A stretch of 39,232 bases of DNA from Flavobacteriales bacterium (GTDB lineage: Bacteria > Bacteroidota > Bacteroidia > Flavobacteriales > Flavobacteriaceae), in NCBI GenBank assembly GCA_024643405.1, contig JAHENA010000018.1, forward strand, positions 1 through 39,232, read 5' to 3'. The first letter of the stretch is position 1; the number at the start of each line of letters is the position of its first letter. Below are positions 6,825 to 16,615 of this stretch, piece after piece. The notes under the pieces were generated by a model. The model was given only the letters and a program-made list of their open reading frames with translations, made no database searches and had not been told where the DNA came from. The position numbers and the translations under genes are program-made.

Positions 6825-8378
6825 TTATTTGGGTGTAAATACCACAAATGGAATAATCATTTCTTCTAAAGAAACACCTCCATGTTGATAGGTGTTTCTG
6901 TAATAACTCACATAATGATTATAATTATTTGGATAGGCAAAAAAGAAATCACCCTTTGCGAAAATAAAAGAACTGCTCATGGTTATGGAAGGTAAATGAA
7001 TGGCTTTAGGGTCTTTAGCATGATACACCTCTTTGTTTTCAAAAGTTAAACTTCTGCCGGTTTTATATCGCAAATTCAAACTGGTATCTCTGTCGCCAAC
7101 CACTTTGGAAGGGTTTTTTACGTTAATAGTGCCATGATCAGTGGTCAATATTAATTTAAAACCAAGTAACTGTGCATGATGTATCATTTCCAATAGGGGA
7201 GAGTTTTTAAACCAACTGAGTGCTAAGGACCGGTATGCTTTATCATTAGATGCCAGTTCTCTTACTACCTCCATCTCCGTTTTAGAATGGGAAAGCATAT
7301 CGACAAAATTATAAACAACCACTGTTAAGTCATTGTTTTTTAATGCATTAAAATTCTCAACCAGCTTTTTGCCAGTTTTTAAATTCGTTATTTTATGATA
7401 TTCATAATTTAAATGACTCAAGCCCAATCTTTTTATTTGAGCTTTTAAGAAATCTTCCTCATGTAAATTCTTCCCACCTTCATCTGTATCATTTTTCCAG
7501 TATTGCGGAAATAATTTTTCCATTTCACTAGGCATAAGACCCGAAAAAATAGCATTTCTGGCATATTGTGTAGCTGTTGGTAAAATGCTGTAAAAAGCTG
7601 TTTCGCTTTCTTTTTTATAATAATTATTTATGATAGGTTCAAAAACTTTATATTGATCATACCTCAAATTATCAATAACCACTAAAAGTGTGGGTTGGTC
7701 TTTACTTAATTGAGGTGCAATCTTGTTTTTGAATAAGGTATGCGACATTTCAGGTGCTTCTGAACGAGAATCAAACCAATCGGCGTAATTTTTATCTATA
7801 AACTTCCCGAATTGCGCATTAGCTTCAACTTTTTGAGATTCCAAGATTTCAAACATTCCAATATCCTCAATATCTTCTAATTGTATTTCCCAGTAAATTA
7901 GTTTTTGATACAATGTCACCCATTCTTCAAAAGTATTAACCATGGCTAATTCCATGGCAATTTTTCTAAATTCTTGCTGATAATTGGAGGTGGTTTTCTC
8001 AGAAACTAATCTTGAATGATCTAAATTTTTTTTAATACTTAATAATATCTGGTTTGGGTTTACTGGTTTTATAAGGTAATCGGCTATTTTGTTACCAATA
8101 GCTTCTTCCATGATGTATTCTTCTTCACTTTTAGTAATCATAACGACCGGTAGGTTATCTTGTTTTTCTTTAATTTCATTTAAAGTTTCCAAACCCGTTA
8201 ATCCTGGCATATTTTCATCTAAAAAAACAATGTCAAATTTCATGTCATCTAGTACATCCAAGGCTTCAGAACCACTGGTGCATGTGGTGACTTTATAGTT
8301 TCGTTTTTCAAGAAAAATGATATGAGGTTTTAATAAATCAATTTCATCATCAATCCAAAGTATATTTATTGTATTCAT
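6825..8378 (-). CDS. porX: PorX: response regulator with PglZ-type alkaline-phosphatase-fold output domain
   Basis: A 517-aa two-domain protein. Residues 1-120 are a CheY-like receiver with the acidic pair D10-D11, phospho-acceptor D54 (IVFLDENMPG), T82 and K104. After a helical linker, residues about 225-517 form a PglZ/alkaline-phosphatase-superfamily domain with VIDNLRYDQ (D236), the nucleophile region PTATQYARN (about 267-275), FVDMLSHSK (D360, H364), TTDHGT (D414, H415) and a late YQHGG His. In Porphyromonas gingivalis PorX, with the PorY kinase and SigP, controls type IX secretion genes, and its PglZ domain has been reported to cleave oligonucleotides. All expected metal ligands appear present. 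PorY and T9SS structural genes are not in this window. Confidence 0.93.
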   Translation of the reverse strand: MNTINILWIDDEIDLLKPHIIFLEKRNYKVTTCTSGSEALDVLDDMKFDIVFLDENMPGLTGLETLNEIKEKQDNLPVVMITKSEEEYIMEEAIGNKIADYLIKPVNPNQILLSIKKNLDHSRLVSEKTTSNYQQEFRKIAMELAMVNTFEEWVTLYQKLIYWEIQLEDIEDIGMFEILESQKVEANAQFGKFIDKNYADWFDSRSEAPEMSHTLFKNKIAPQLSKDQPTLLVVIDNLRYDQYKVFEPIINNYYKKESETAFYSILPTATQYARNAIFSGLMPSEMEKLFPQYWKNDTDEGGKNLHEEDFLKAQIKRLGLSHLNYEYHKITNLKTGKKLVENFNALKNNDLTVVVYNFVDMLSHSKTEMEVVRELASNDKAYRSLALSWFKNSPLLEMIHHAQLLGFKLILTTDHGTINVKNPSKVVGDRDTSLNLRYKTGRSLTFENKEVYHAKDPKAIHLPSITMSSSFIFAKGDFFFAYPNNYNHYVSYYRNTYQHGGVSLEEMIIPFVVFTPK

Positions 8379-8493
8379 CTAAATATATAATATTTATAAA
8401 TTTATATTCTATTTCGTTTGTTTTAAGTCTTATTAAGCTTTTAATGCTATCTATATATTTATATTTGTATCAATAAACATTAAATTTTAAAGT

Positions 8494-9714
8494 TTGAATA
8501 AACTTAAAATATTTAACGACCCAATTTACGGTTTTATTACTATTCAAAATAGCCTTGTGTTTGATTTAATACAACACAAGTATTTTCAGCGTTTGCGCAG
8601 AATCACTCAAATGGGTTTGTCTTATATGGTATATCCCGGAGCCCATCATACGCGTTTTCATCATGCCATTGGTTGTGTGCATTTAATGCAAAAAACCATT
8701 GAAATACTTCGTTTTAAAGGGGTTATCATTTCAGAAGAAGAAGAAACGGCTCTGTATGTAGCCATTTTATTGCATGATATTGGCCATGGACCTTTCTCTC
8801 ATGCCTTGGAAGACAGCATCGTTAATAATGTATCACACGAGCAAATTTCCTTGCTTTTTATGGAACGACTCAACGAAGAATTTAACTCAAGTTTAACGCT
8901 AGCCATTAAAATATTTAAAGGGGAATACCCCAGAAAATTTATGTGTCAGTTAGTTTCCGGGCAATTAGACATGGATCGTGCGGATTATTTAAAAAGAGAT
9001 AGCTTTTATACCGGTGTAGCCGAAGGAAATATTAACAGCGAGCGTTTAATTACTATGTTAAACGTTGTAAATGAGGGGCTCGTCATTGAAGAAAAAGGAA
9101 TTTATAGTGTTGAGAAATTCTTAAATGCTAGACGTTTTATGTATTGGCAGGTCTATTTGCACAAAACAAGTATTGTAGCAGAACAACTATTGATTAGAGT
9201 TTTAAAGCGAGCTAAGCAATTAATAAATTCAGGCATTACCTTACATTCCAGTAAACCACTTCATTTTTTCTTAATTCATGATATTTCTTTGAATGGTTTT
9301 AATGCGGAAGTATTAAATATATTTTCTAACCTAGATGATTTTGATATCATCTCTTCTTTGAAAACTTGGCAACACCATGATGATTTTGTTTTGAGTAATT
9401 TATGTGAAATGATTCTTAATAGAAACTTACTTAAAATTAAAGTAAAAGATAAAAAAATTAAATCTCAAGACATTGATTATCATGTGGATATTTTGATTAA
9501 AAAACATCAAATAACCAAAGATGAGGCGAACTATTTTGTCTTTACCGGACACATTTATAATCAGGCATATATGTTAAAAACTCAGGGTATAAAAATTTTA
9601 CATAAATCCGGAAAGATTGAAGATTTATCAAAAGTATCGGACCAATTTAATGTAAAAGCCTTATCAAAACCAGTCACAAAATATTATATATGCTTCCCTA
9701 AAGAAAAACTTTAG
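8494..9714 (+). CDS. HD-domain phosphohydrolase (dGTPase/SAMHD1-like)
   Basis: A 406-aa HD-superfamily protein. The metal-binding pattern is complete: H56 in TRFHHAIG, H94-D95 in LLHDIGHGPFSH, and the downstream Asp in LDMDRADYL (about 159-165). The conserved N-terminal FNDPIYGFI and RLRRITQMG match the deoxynucleotide triphosphohydrolase-related group; the natural substrate is unproven. The start is a TTG at 8494: an in-frame TAA at 8488-8490 closes the frame just upstream, and the next in-frame ATG (residue 40) would remove the conserved N-terminus. It is divergent from porX, with 115 bp between, and leads into the lpx cluster. Confidence 0.88.
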   Translation: MNKLKIFNDPIYGFITIQNSLVFDLIQHKYFQRLRRITQMGLSYMVYPGAHHTRFHHAIGCVHLMQKTIEILRFKGVIISEEEETALYVAILLHDIGHGPFSHALEDSIVNNVSHEQISLLFMERLNEEFNSSLTLAIKIFKGEYPRKFMCQLVSGQLDMDRADYLKRDSFYTGVAEGNINSERLITMLNVVNEGLVIEEKGIYSVEKFLNARRFMYWQVYLHKTSIVAEQLLIRVLKRAKQLINSGITLHSSKPLHFFLIHDISLNGFNAEVLNIFSNLDDFDIISSLKTWQHHDDFVLSNLCEMILNRNLLKIKVKDKKIKSQDIDYHVDILIKKHQITKDEANYFVFTGHIYNQAYMLKTQGIKILHKSGKIEDLSKVSDQFNVKALSKPVTKYYICFPKEKL

Positions 9715-9725
9715 GACATTTTTCA

Positions 9726-9733
9726 TATTTTTG
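9726..9733 (+). promoter_or_regulatory. Possible -7 promoter box upstream of lpxD
   Basis: TATTTTTG matches the Bacteroidota TAnnTTTG box, within the 144-bp gap between the HD gene and lpxD. I see no TTG at the preferred upstream spacing, so the call is tentative. Confidence 0.3.
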
Positions 9734-9858
9734 CCACTATCAAACAAAAAATAACAAACTTTATAGTGTGAAATGAGCATAATTAGAAATCAAATATTAA
9801 TTAATACTTTCTTTATGCGAATCGCATCTGACGAATTAATAAAAATATTTTTAATCAG

Positions 9859-10893
9859 ATGAAATTTACAGCACAACAAATAGCAGGAATTTTAGAAGGT
9901 GAAGTCGTAGGGAATGCAGATGTGGAAGTTTCTAAACTATCAAAAATAGAAGAAGGCGTAGCGGGTTCTCTTACCTTTTTAGCGAATCCAAAATACACTC
10001 CTTTTATATATTCAACTAAAGCCTCTATAACCATAGTAAACAGGTCATTTAATGCTGAAAATGATATAAAAACAACCCTTATTAAAGTTGATGATGCCTA
10101 CCAATCTTTTTCAAAACTACTAGAATACTACAATGTTATTAAGCTGAACAAAATAGGAATAGAACAACCTTCATATATTTCTGATACTGTGAAATATGGT
10201 GAAAATATTTATTTAGGTGCTTTCGCTTATATTGGTGATAATGTAACAATAGGTAAGAATGTTAAAATTTATCCAGGAGTTTATATTGGTGATAATGTTT
10301 CCATAGGTGATAATACAGTTATTTTTTCAGGTGCTAAAATTTATTCTGAGACCATCATTGGTAATTTTTGTGTTTTAAATTCTGGATCGATTATAGGAGC
10401 TGATGGTTTTGGTTTTGCTCCCATGGAAAATGGAGAATATAGTAAAGTACCGCAAATTGGAAATGTAATTTTAGAAGATTTTGTAGATATTGGTGCTACC
10501 ACAACTATAGACAGGGCCACTTTAGGATCTACTATCATTAGAAAAGGTGTTAAATTGGATAATCAAATTCAAATTGCACATAACGTGGAAATTGGTAAAA
10601 ACACGGTCATTGCCGCTCAAACAGGTGTTGCAGGTTCATCAAAAATTGGTGAAAACTGTTTGATTGGTGGTCAAGTTGGAATTGCGGGACACATTACCAT
10701 TGGTAACAATGTTAGAATTCAAGCGCAATCAGGTATCGCAAGAAATGTTAAGGACAATGAAATACTGCAAGGCTCTCCAGCTATTGCTTTAAGTGAATAT
10801 AATAAATCCTATGTTCACTTTAAAAACCTGACCAAGATTGTGAAAGATATTAATGATTTAGAAAAAAAGATAGATGGGAATAGTAAATACTGA
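9859..10893 (+). CDS. lpxD: UDP-3-O-(3-hydroxyacyl)glucosamine N-acyltransferase LpxD
   Basis: A 344-aa enzyme for the third step of lipid A synthesis: transfer of a 3-hydroxyacyl chain from ACP to the amine of UDP-3-O-acylglucosamine. Residues 1-100 form the LpxD N-terminal uridine-binding domain; about 105-300 is a left-handed beta-helix built from hexapeptide repeats ([12 protein letters not shown] and others). GADGFGFAP lies at 180-188, and the catalytic His is H241 in [12 protein letters not shown], matching H239 of E. coli. The length is close to E. coli LpxD. Its last 20 bases overlap the start of lpxC-fabZ, pointing to coupled translation. Confidence 0.96.
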   Translation: MKFTAQQIAGILEGEVVGNADVEVSKLSKIEEGVAGSLTFLANPKYTPFIYSTKASITIVNRSFNAENDIKTTLIKVDDAYQSFSKLLEYYNVIKLNKIGIEQPSYISDTVKYGENIYLGAFAYIGDNVTIGKNVKIYPGVYIGDNVSIGDNTVIFSGAKIYSETIIGNFCVLNSGSIIGADGFGFAPMENGEYSKVPQIGNVILEDFVDIGATTTIDRATLGSTIIRKGVKLDNQIQIAHNVEIGKNTVIAAQTGVAGSSKIGENCLIGGQVGIAGHITIGNNVRIQAQSGIARNVKDNEILQGSPAIALSEYNKSYVHFKNLTKIVKDINDLEKKIDGNSKY

Positions 10894-12280
10894 AATAAAG
10901 CAAAAAACCATTAAGAAAGCAGTTTCTTTAGTTGGAGTTGGCTTACATACAGGTAAAAATGTAACATTAACTTTTAAGCCAGCAACAGCCAACACTGGAT
11001 TAGCCTTTAAACGTATTGATTTAGAAGGCATGCCTATTATTGAAGCTGATGCCAGCTACGTAACGAATACACAACGTGGTACTTGTTTAGAAAAAAATGG
11101 GGTCACTATTCAAACTTCTGAACATGTTCTCGCTGCCTTGGTTGGAATGGATGTTGACAATGTCATACTCGAGTTAAATGCCTCGGAGCCACCTATAATG
11201 GATGGTTCCTCCAAATTCTTTGTAAAGGCTATTGAAGATGCTGGAGTTGTGGAACTTGATGCTTTTAGAGAAGAATATATTGTTTCAGATGTTATTTCAT
11301 ATAATGACGAAGAATCTGGAAGTGAAATTTTAGTAATGCCCTGTAAAGAATACCAAATTACAGCTATGGTTGATTTTGGCACTAAAGTATTAGGTACGCA
11401 AAATGCCACTTTAAATAAAATTTCAGATTTTAAGAAAGATATTTCAAATGCAAGAACCTTTAGTTTTCTTCACGAGATTGAAATGCTTTTAGAACATGGA
11501 TTAATTAAAGGCGGAGATTTAAATAATGCTATTGTTTACGTAGACAAAGCCTTATCACCTGAAACTTTGGAGAAGTTAAAAATAGCTTTTAAAAAAGAGT
11601 CTATTGCGATTAAACCTAATGGTATATTAGATAATTTGACACTTCATCACCCTAACGAAGCTGCCAGACATAAATTATTGGACGTTTTAGGTGATTTAGC
11701 ACTCATTGGAACGCACATTAGAGGAAAAGTAATTGCGACTAAACCTGGACATTTTGTAAACACGCAGTTTGCAAAAAAGATGTCTAAAATCATTAAAAAT
11801 GAAAGACGTAACAACGTTCCTAATATTGATTTGAATCAAACTCCTTTAATGGATGTGAATCAAATCATGGCTATGTTACCACACAGGCAACCCTTTTTAT
11901 TAATTGATAAAGTTTTTGAACTTACTGAGAATTATGTAACTGCCATGAAAAATGTGACCATGAATGAATCTTTTTTCGCTGGTCATTTTCCCGGAGCACC
12001 AGTAATGCCAGGGGTTTTAATTGTTGAAGCTATGGCACAAACAGGAGGTGTTCTCGTTTTAAATACGGTTCCAGATCCTGAAAATTATCTAACATTTTTT
12101 ATGAAGATGGATAATGTAAAGTTCAAACAAAAAGTAGTTCCTGGTGACACCCTTATATTTAAATGTTCCTTAATAACACCTATTCGACGAGGTATTTGCC
12201 ATATGCAAGGTTATGCCTATGCTAACGGGAAACTTTGTGCAGAAGCAGAACTAATGGCTCAAATATCTAAAGTAAAATAA
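10874..12280 (+). CDS. lpxC-fabZ: Bifunctional LpxC deacetylase / FabZ 3-hydroxyacyl-ACP dehydratase
   Basis: A 468-aa fusion typical of Bacteroidota. Residues about 8-310 are LpxC, the zinc deacetylase that commits UDP-acyl-GlcNAc to lipid A; ligands and catalytic residues appear at H84 (SEHVLAAL), H266 and D270 ([13 protein letters not shown]) and H293 (KPGHFVN). Residues about 325-468 are FabZ, a hotdog-fold dehydratase of fatty-acid elongation, with [11 protein letters not shown] and the catalytic pair H371 ([10 protein letters not shown]) and E385 (VEAMAQ). The fusion joins two enzymes that compete for the hydroxyacyl-ACP pool. The start lies inside the lpxD 3' end; the next gene, lpxA, begins 2 bp later. 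Confidence 0.96.
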   Translation: MGIVNTEIKQKTIKKAVSLVGVGLHTGKNVTLTFKPATANTGLAFKRIDLEGMPIIEADASYVTNTQRGTCLEKNGVTIQTSEHVLAALVGMDVDNVILELNASEPPIMDGSSKFFVKAIEDAGVVELDAFREEYIVSDVISYNDEESGSEILVMPCKEYQITAMVDFGTKVLGTQNATLNKISDFKKDISNARTFSFLHEIEMLLEHGLIKGGDLNNAIVYVDKALSPETLEKLKIAFKKESIAIKPNGILDNLTLHHPNEAARHKLLDVLGDLALIGTHIRGKVIATKPGHFVNTQFAKKMSKIIKNERRNNVPNIDLNQTPLMDVNQIMAMLPHRQPFLLIDKVFELTENYVTAMKNVTMNESFFAGHFPGAPVMPGVLIVEAMAQTGGVLVLNTVPDPENYLTFFMKMDNVKFKQKVVPGDTLIFKCSLITPIRRGICHMQGYAYANGKLCAEAELMAQISKVK

Positions 12281-12282
12281 TT

Positions 12283-13068
12283 ATGAATCAACCACTCGCT
12301 TACGTACATCCCGGTGCTAAAATTGCAAAAAACGTTGTAATTGAACCATTTACAACAATAAATAACAATGTCATTATTGGTGAAGGAACCTGGATAGGTA
12401 GTAATGTTACCATTATGGAAGGGGCCAGAATAGGAAAAAACTGTAATATATTTCCAGGCTCTGTTATTTCGGCTGTACCTCAAGATTTAAAATATAATGA
12501 TGAAGACACTACTGTTGAAATAGGGGATAACGTCACTATTAGAGAATGTGTTACTATAAATAGAGGAACTTCTGATAGAATGAAAACGGTTGTTGGCAAT
12601 AACTGCTTAATTATGGCCTATTGTCATATTGCTCATGATTGTATTGTTGGTAATAATTGTATTTTTTCAAATAATAGCACTTTAGCAGGTCATATTACTA
12701 TTGGAGATTTTGTTGTTTTAGCAGGTATGACGGCTGTTCATCAATTTGTTTCCATTGGAAACCATGCCTTTGTAACAGGTGGATCTTTAGTAAGAAAAGA
12801 TGTACCTCCATTTGTGAAAGCAGCGAGAGAACCATTATCATATGTTGGAATTAATTCAGTAGGTTTAAGAAGAAGAGGTTATACTTCCGAAAAAATTAGA
12901 GAAATACAAGATATCTATAGAATTCTGTATCAAAAAAATTATAATAACACGCAGGCCGTTGAAATAATTGAGGCAGAAATGGAAGCAACACCTGAGCGTG
13001 ATGAGATTCTTCAGTTTATAAAAAATTCGCATCGTGGAATTATGAAAGGTTATTTCAAATCCAATTAA
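12283..13068 (+). CDS. lpxA: Acyl-ACP--UDP-N-acetylglucosamine O-acyltransferase LpxA
   Basis: A 261-aa left-handed beta-helix acyltransferase for the first step of lipid A synthesis. It begins with hexapeptide repeats (IAKNVV, IGEGTW, IGKNCN) and contains AVPQDLKY, the RECVTINRGT signature and MAYCHIAHDC with catalytic His H118 (equivalent to E. coli H125). The helical C-terminal domain (about 190-261) includes the GLRRRGYTSEKI segment. The length is that of E. coli LpxA. It follows lpxC-fabZ by 2 bp, so lpxD, lpxC-fabZ and lpxA almost certainly share one transcript. Confidence 0.96.
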   Translation: MNQPLAYVHPGAKIAKNVVIEPFTTINNNVIIGEGTWIGSNVTIMEGARIGKNCNIFPGSVISAVPQDLKYNDEDTTVEIGDNVTIRECVTINRGTSDRMKTVVGNNCLIMAYCHIAHDCIVGNNCIFSNNSTLAGHITIGDFVVLAGMTAVHQFVSIGNHAFVTGGSLVRKDVPPFVKAAREPLSYVGINSVGLRRRGYTSEKIREIQDIYRILYQKNYNNTQAVEIIEAEMEATPERDEILQFIKNSHRGIMKGYFKSN

Positions 13069-13110
13069 AAAAATATAAAAATTAAAAATCAATAAAGGAA
13101 TACAAGTTAT

Positions 13111-13677
13111 ATGGCAAGTACATCAGATATTAGAAACGGATTATGTATAAGATACAACAATGATATTTATAAAATAATAGAATTTTTACATGTTAAACCT
13201 GGGAAAGGTCCTGCTTTTGTAAGAACAAAAATGAAAAGCGTTACTTCTGGAAAGGTACTTGATAATACCTTTTCATCTGGCCATAAAATAGAAGATGTTA
13301 GAGTGGAAACTCACAAGTTCCAATTTTTATATAATGATGGTGAATATTATCATTTCATGAATACTGAAGATTATACTCAGATTCAGTTAAGGGAAAGTGC
13401 TCTAGATAGCCCTCAATTAATGAAAGAAGGAGAAGTTGTTACCGTTATTATTAATACAGAAGACAACTTGCCACTTTCTGTTGAAATGCCTGCTAGTGTA
13501 ACCTTACTTGTTACAGCAACAGAACCAGGTGTAAAAGGAAATACAGCAACTAATGCCACTAAACCTGCTACGGTTGAGACTGGAGCCAGTGTTAACGTCC
13601 CTCTTTTTATAAATGAAGGTGATCTTATAAAAATTGAAACTGAGAAGGGAACTTATAAAGAACGCGTTAAGGAGTAA
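13111..13677 (+). CDS. efp: Translation elongation factor P
   Basis: A 188-aa EF-P, which binds between the P and E sites and relieves stalling at polyproline stretches. The KOW-like N-domain (1-65) carries the loop KPGKGPAF with Lys32 at the tip, the position that is modified in many bacteria; two OB domains follow, ending with the conserved C-terminal stretch NEGDLIKIETEKGTYKERV. The N-terminus MASTSDIRNGLCI is typical. An AAGGAA stretch before the ATG resembles a weak Shine-Dalgarno sequence. The gene is 42 bp after lpxA and may be read from the same transcript. No modification enzyme gene is present in the window. Confidence 0.96.
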   Translation: MASTSDIRNGLCIRYNNDIYKIIEFLHVKPGKGPAFVRTKMKSVTSGKVLDNTFSSGHKIEDVRVETHKFQFLYNDGEYYHFMNTEDYTQIQLRESALDSPQLMKEGEVVTVIINTEDNLPLSVEMPASVTLLVTATEPGVKGNTATNATKPATVETGASVNVPLFINEGDLIKIETEKGTYKERVKE

Positions 13678-13735
13678 CCTTTATTTTTTAATTCTGCTTA
13701 ATTATTTTTTGATTAGATAATTTGTATACAATTAG

Positions 13736-14674
13736 ATGAAATTTCCTAGAACCTATTCCTTAATTGAAATATCAAAATTAATAAGTTGTAATTTTATTGG
13801 GGACGAGCATTTTCCGGTGTTAGGCATGAATGAAATTCATGTGGTTACATCGGGTGATATTGTGTTTGTTGATCATCCTAAATATTACGATAAAGCATTA
13901 AACTCAGATGCCACCATCATTTTGATTAATAAAGAAGTTGACTGCCCGAAAGGTAAAGCCTTATTAATCAGTGATGATCCGTTTAGAGATTTCAATAAAC
14001 TGACAGATTACTTCAAACCCTTTAATACTTCAACGACTTCAATATCTGATACGGCTGTTATTGGAAAAAATACGGTTATTCAGCCTAATTGTTTTATTGG
14101 TCATAATGTGGTTATTGGTGATGATTGTATTATTCATTCAAATGTTAGCATTTATGACGATACAGTAATTGGAAACAATGTCACCATTCATGCAGGAACG
14201 GTCTTAGGCGCTAATGCTTTTTATTATAAGAAAAGACCAGAAGGTTATGATCGATTAAAATCTGCTGGTAGAGTGGTTATTGAAAATGATGTGGATTTAG
14301 GAGCGTTATGTACTATTGACAGAGGTGTTACAGCTGATACGATTATAGGAGAAGGATCAAAATTAGATAACCAAATACAAATAGGACATGATACTATTGT
14401 TGGAAAGAAATGTTTGATGGCCTCTCAAACGGGTATTGCCGGTTGTGTTGTTATTGAAGATGAAGTTACTATTTGGGGTCAGGTTGGATGTACAAGTGGT
14501 ATTACTATAGGAAAAAAAGCAGTCGTTCACGCACAGGCTGGGATCAGTAAATCGCTGGAAGGTAATAAAACCTATTGGGGAACTCCTGCACAAGAAGCAA
14601 GAGTTGAACTCAAAGAAAAGGCTTTAATCAAACAAATTCCGGATATTTTATCTGATCTAAAAAAAATAAAATAA
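13736..14674 (+). CDS. Second LpxD-like N-acyltransferase (paralogue)
   Basis: A 312-aa LpxD-family protein: an N-terminal uridine-binding-like domain (about 1-95), a left-handed beta-helix with hexapeptide repeats (about 103-290) and a short C-terminal helix. The catalytic His is conserved as H218 in [12 protein letters not shown]. The GADGFGFAP segment of true LpxD is replaced by [17 protein letters not shown], and the first domain is shorter, so the acyl or sugar specificity may differ. The window also holds an lpxD with the standard motifs (9859-10893). It lies between efp and sucD with gaps of 58 and 67 bp, so it may be a separate unit. Confidence 0.85.
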   Translation: MKFPRTYSLIEISKLISCNFIGDEHFPVLGMNEIHVVTSGDIVFVDHPKYYDKALNSDATIILINKEVDCPKGKALLISDDPFRDFNKLTDYFKPFNTSTTSISDTAVIGKNTVIQPNCFIGHNVVIGDDCIIHSNVSIYDDTVIGNNVTIHAGTVLGANAFYYKKRPEGYDRLKSAGRVVIENDVDLGALCTIDRGVTADTIIGEGSKLDNQIQIGHDTIVGKKCLMASQTGIAGCVVIEDEVTIWGQVGCTSGITIGKKAVVHAQAGISKSLEGNKTYWGTPAQEARVELKEKALIKQIPDILSDLKKIK

Positions 14675-14702
14675 TTTCAACTTAAAACTAACTTCAATAA
14701 AG

Positions 14703-14710
14703 TACTTTTG
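14703..14710 (+). promoter_or_regulatory. Possible -7 promoter box upstream of sucD
   Basis: TACTTTTG fits TAnnTTTG and lies 31 bp before the sucD ATG. A clear upstream TTG box is missing, so support is modest. Confidence 0.3.
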
Positions 14711-14741
14711 TACTCGTTTTAGTTAAATAAATAAAAATATA

Positions 14742-15614
14742 ATGAGCGTTTTAGTAAACAAAAATTCAAAGATAATAGTTCAAGGATTTACTGGTAGTGA
14801 AGGAACTTTTCATGCAAGTCAAATGATTGAATATGGAACCAATGTTGTTGGAGGTGTTACACCTGGAAAAGGTGGTCAAATGCATTTAGACAAACCAGTG
14901 TTTAACACCGTACAAGACGCGGTTAAAAAAGCTGGAGCAGATACCACTATTATTTTTGTTCCACCTGCCTTTGCTGCTGATGCCATTATGGAGGCTGCAG
15001 ATGCTGGAATTAAAGTTATTATTACAATTACTGAAGGAATCCCTGTAGCTGACATGATCAAGGCTGCTGATTATATAAAAGATAAAGATTGCCGATTAAT
15101 TGGTCCTAATTGTCCCGGAGTTATAACTCCAGGTGAAGCTAAGGTAGGTATTATGCCAGGTTTTGTATTTAAAAAAGGAACGGTGGGTATTGTCTCAAAA
15201 TCTGGAACATTGACTTATGAGGCTGCTGATCAGGTTGTAAAACAAGGCCTTGGAATTACTACTGCCATTGGAATTGGAGGAGATCCTATTATTGGAACAA
15301 CTACCAAAGATGCGGTTGAATTGCTTATCAATGATCCCGAAACTGAAGCCGTTGTTATGATTGGTGAAATTGGCGGACAATTAGAGGCAGATGCCGCTAA
15401 TTGGTATAAAGCTAGTGGAAGTAAAAAGCCAATTATTGGATTTATTGCTGGTGAAACGGCTCCTGCAGGACGTACCATGGGACATGCGGGTGCTATAGTT
15501 GGAGGAAGTGATGATACGGCTCAAGCTAAAAAGAAAATTATGAGAGCCTGTGGTATTCACGTGGTTGATTCTCCAGCTGAAATTGGTAAAAAGGTAAAAG
15601 AAGTTTTAGGATAG
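14742..15614 (+). CDS. sucD: Succinyl-CoA synthetase, alpha subunit
   Basis: A 290-aa alpha subunit of succinate-CoA ligase, the TCA step that makes ATP or GTP from succinyl-CoA. The CoA-binding Rossmann domain (1-125) includes [11 protein letters not shown] and GGVTPGKGG; the ligase domain includes [12 protein letters not shown] and the phospho-His motif [10 protein letters not shown] with H248. The length and motifs are standard. The beta subunit gene sucC is not adjacent, an arrangement seen in other Bacteroidota. An intrinsic terminator follows. Confidence 0.97.
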   Translation: MSVLVNKNSKIIVQGFTGSEGTFHASQMIEYGTNVVGGVTPGKGGQMHLDKPVFNTVQDAVKKAGADTTIIFVPPAFAADAIMEAADAGIKVIITITEGIPVADMIKAADYIKDKDCRLIGPNCPGVITPGEAKVGIMPGFVFKKGTVGIVSKSGTLTYEAADQVVKQGLGITTAIGIGGDPIIGTTTKDAVELLINDPETEAVVMIGEIGGQLEADAANWYKASGSKKPIIGFIAGETAPAGRTMGHAGAIVGGSDDTAQAKKKIMRACGIHVVDSPAEIGKKVKEVLG

Positions 15615-15643
15615 ATAATTTTACGATAAATTATATAAACTAT

Positions 15644-15671
15644 GCCTTACTTTAATTAGTAGGGCTTTTTT
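15644..15671 (+). terminator. Intrinsic terminator after sucD
   Basis: An 8-bp stem, GCCTTACT with AGTAGGGC (one G-U pair), around a TTAATT loop, followed by a run of six T. It lies 30 bp beyond the sucD stop and separates it from fabG. Confidence 0.8.
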
Positions 15672-15797
15672 ATTGGAGGAGATTTGATTTTTTAAATTAA
15701 AATTAGGGTAAATTGTTAAGAGAACATTTTTTAACACACTGTAAATATTCCTATATTTGAAGTATTAATGGAGTATAACATAATATAATTGATAACC

Positions 15798-16544
15798 ATG
15801 AAATTATTAGAAGGAAAAACAGCTATTATAACCGGTGCAAGTAGAGGAATTGGAAAAGGAATTGCTTATGTTTTTGCACAACAGGGTGCTAATGTGGCTT
15901 TTACTTATAGTTCATCTATTGAAGCAGCCAATGCATTAGAAAAAGAATTAAATGCTTTAGGTATTAAAGCAAAAGGTTATAAAAGCAATGCTGCTGATTT
16001 TAATGAAGCACAACAATTAGCTGATGAGGTTGCAAATGAATTTGGTAGCATTGATATCCTAGTAAATAATGCAGGGATTACAAAAGACAATTTATTAATG
16101 CGCATTTCTGAAGAAGATTTTGATACTGTGATAGAAGTTAATTTAAAATCTGTTTTCAATATGACTAAAGCAGTTCAAAAAACAATGCTTAAACAAAGAA
16201 AAGGTTCCATAATTAATATGAGTTCCGTTGTTGGCGTTAAAGGAAATGCTGGTCAAACCAATTATGCAGCGTCAAAAGCAGGTATTATTGGATTTTCAAA
16301 ATCTGTTGCTTTAGAATTAGGATCAAGAAACATAAGAAGCAACGTCATTGCTCCGGGTTTTATTGAGACCGAAATGACTGCAAAATTGGATGAAGAAGTC
16401 GTAAAAGGATGGCGTGCCGGCATTCCATTAAAGCGAGGTGGAACTCCTGAAGATGTTGCCAATGTATGTGTGTTTTTAGCGAGTGATTTAAGTGCTTATG
16501 TAACAGGACAAACTATAAATGTTGATGGTGGCATGTTAACTTAA
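15798..16544 (+). CDS. fabG: 3-oxoacyl-ACP reductase FabG
   Basis: A 248-aa short-chain dehydrogenase that performs the NADPH-dependent ketoreduction of fatty-acid elongation. It has TGASRGIG (residues 12-19), NNAG near 90-93, N115, and the catalytic S143, Y156 and K160 in SSVVG and YAASK, plus PGFIETEMT and a C-terminal INVDGGM. I place the start at the ATG at 15798 (MKLLEGKTAIITG); a TTG three codons earlier also fits but adds nothing conserved. It has its own 5' region after the sucD terminator. The close match to FabG supports the assignment, though SDR enzymes can differ in substrate. Confidence 0.92.
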   Translation: MKLLEGKTAIITGASRGIGKGIAYVFAQQGANVAFTYSSSIEAANALEKELNALGIKAKGYKSNAADFNEAQQLADEVANEFGSIDILVNNAGITKDNLLMRISEEDFDTVIEVNLKSVFNMTKAVQKTMLKQRKGSIINMSSVVGVKGNAGQTNYAASKAGIIGFSKSVALELGSRNIRSNVIAPGFIETEMTAKLDEEVVKGWRAGIPLKRGGTPEDVANVCVFLASDLSAYVTGQTINVDGGMLT

Positions 16545-16615
16545 GCTTTTATTTGGGGGCATTGTTTTTATTTATAATTAATGATGATTTCCAAAATTCA
16601 AATAGTAAATTAAAT

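Noticed and set aside
6825-8378. PglZ domain as a sign of a phage-defence (BREX/Pgl) locus
   Set aside because: It is fused to a CheY-like receiver, which is the PorX arrangement, and no BrxC, PglX, methyltransferase or other defence genes are nearby.
12259-12483. Long minus-strand frames inside lpxA, sucD, leuC, hisH and other core genes
   Set aside because: They lie antisense to genes with clear catalytic motifs and their translations show no domain features; they are shadows of the real frames.
16553-16615. N-terminal extension of the VWA protein from a TTG at 16553
   Set aside because: It begins 8 bp after fabG and adds a charged stretch before the two helices; the ATG at 16616 gives the usual membrane-anchor start.
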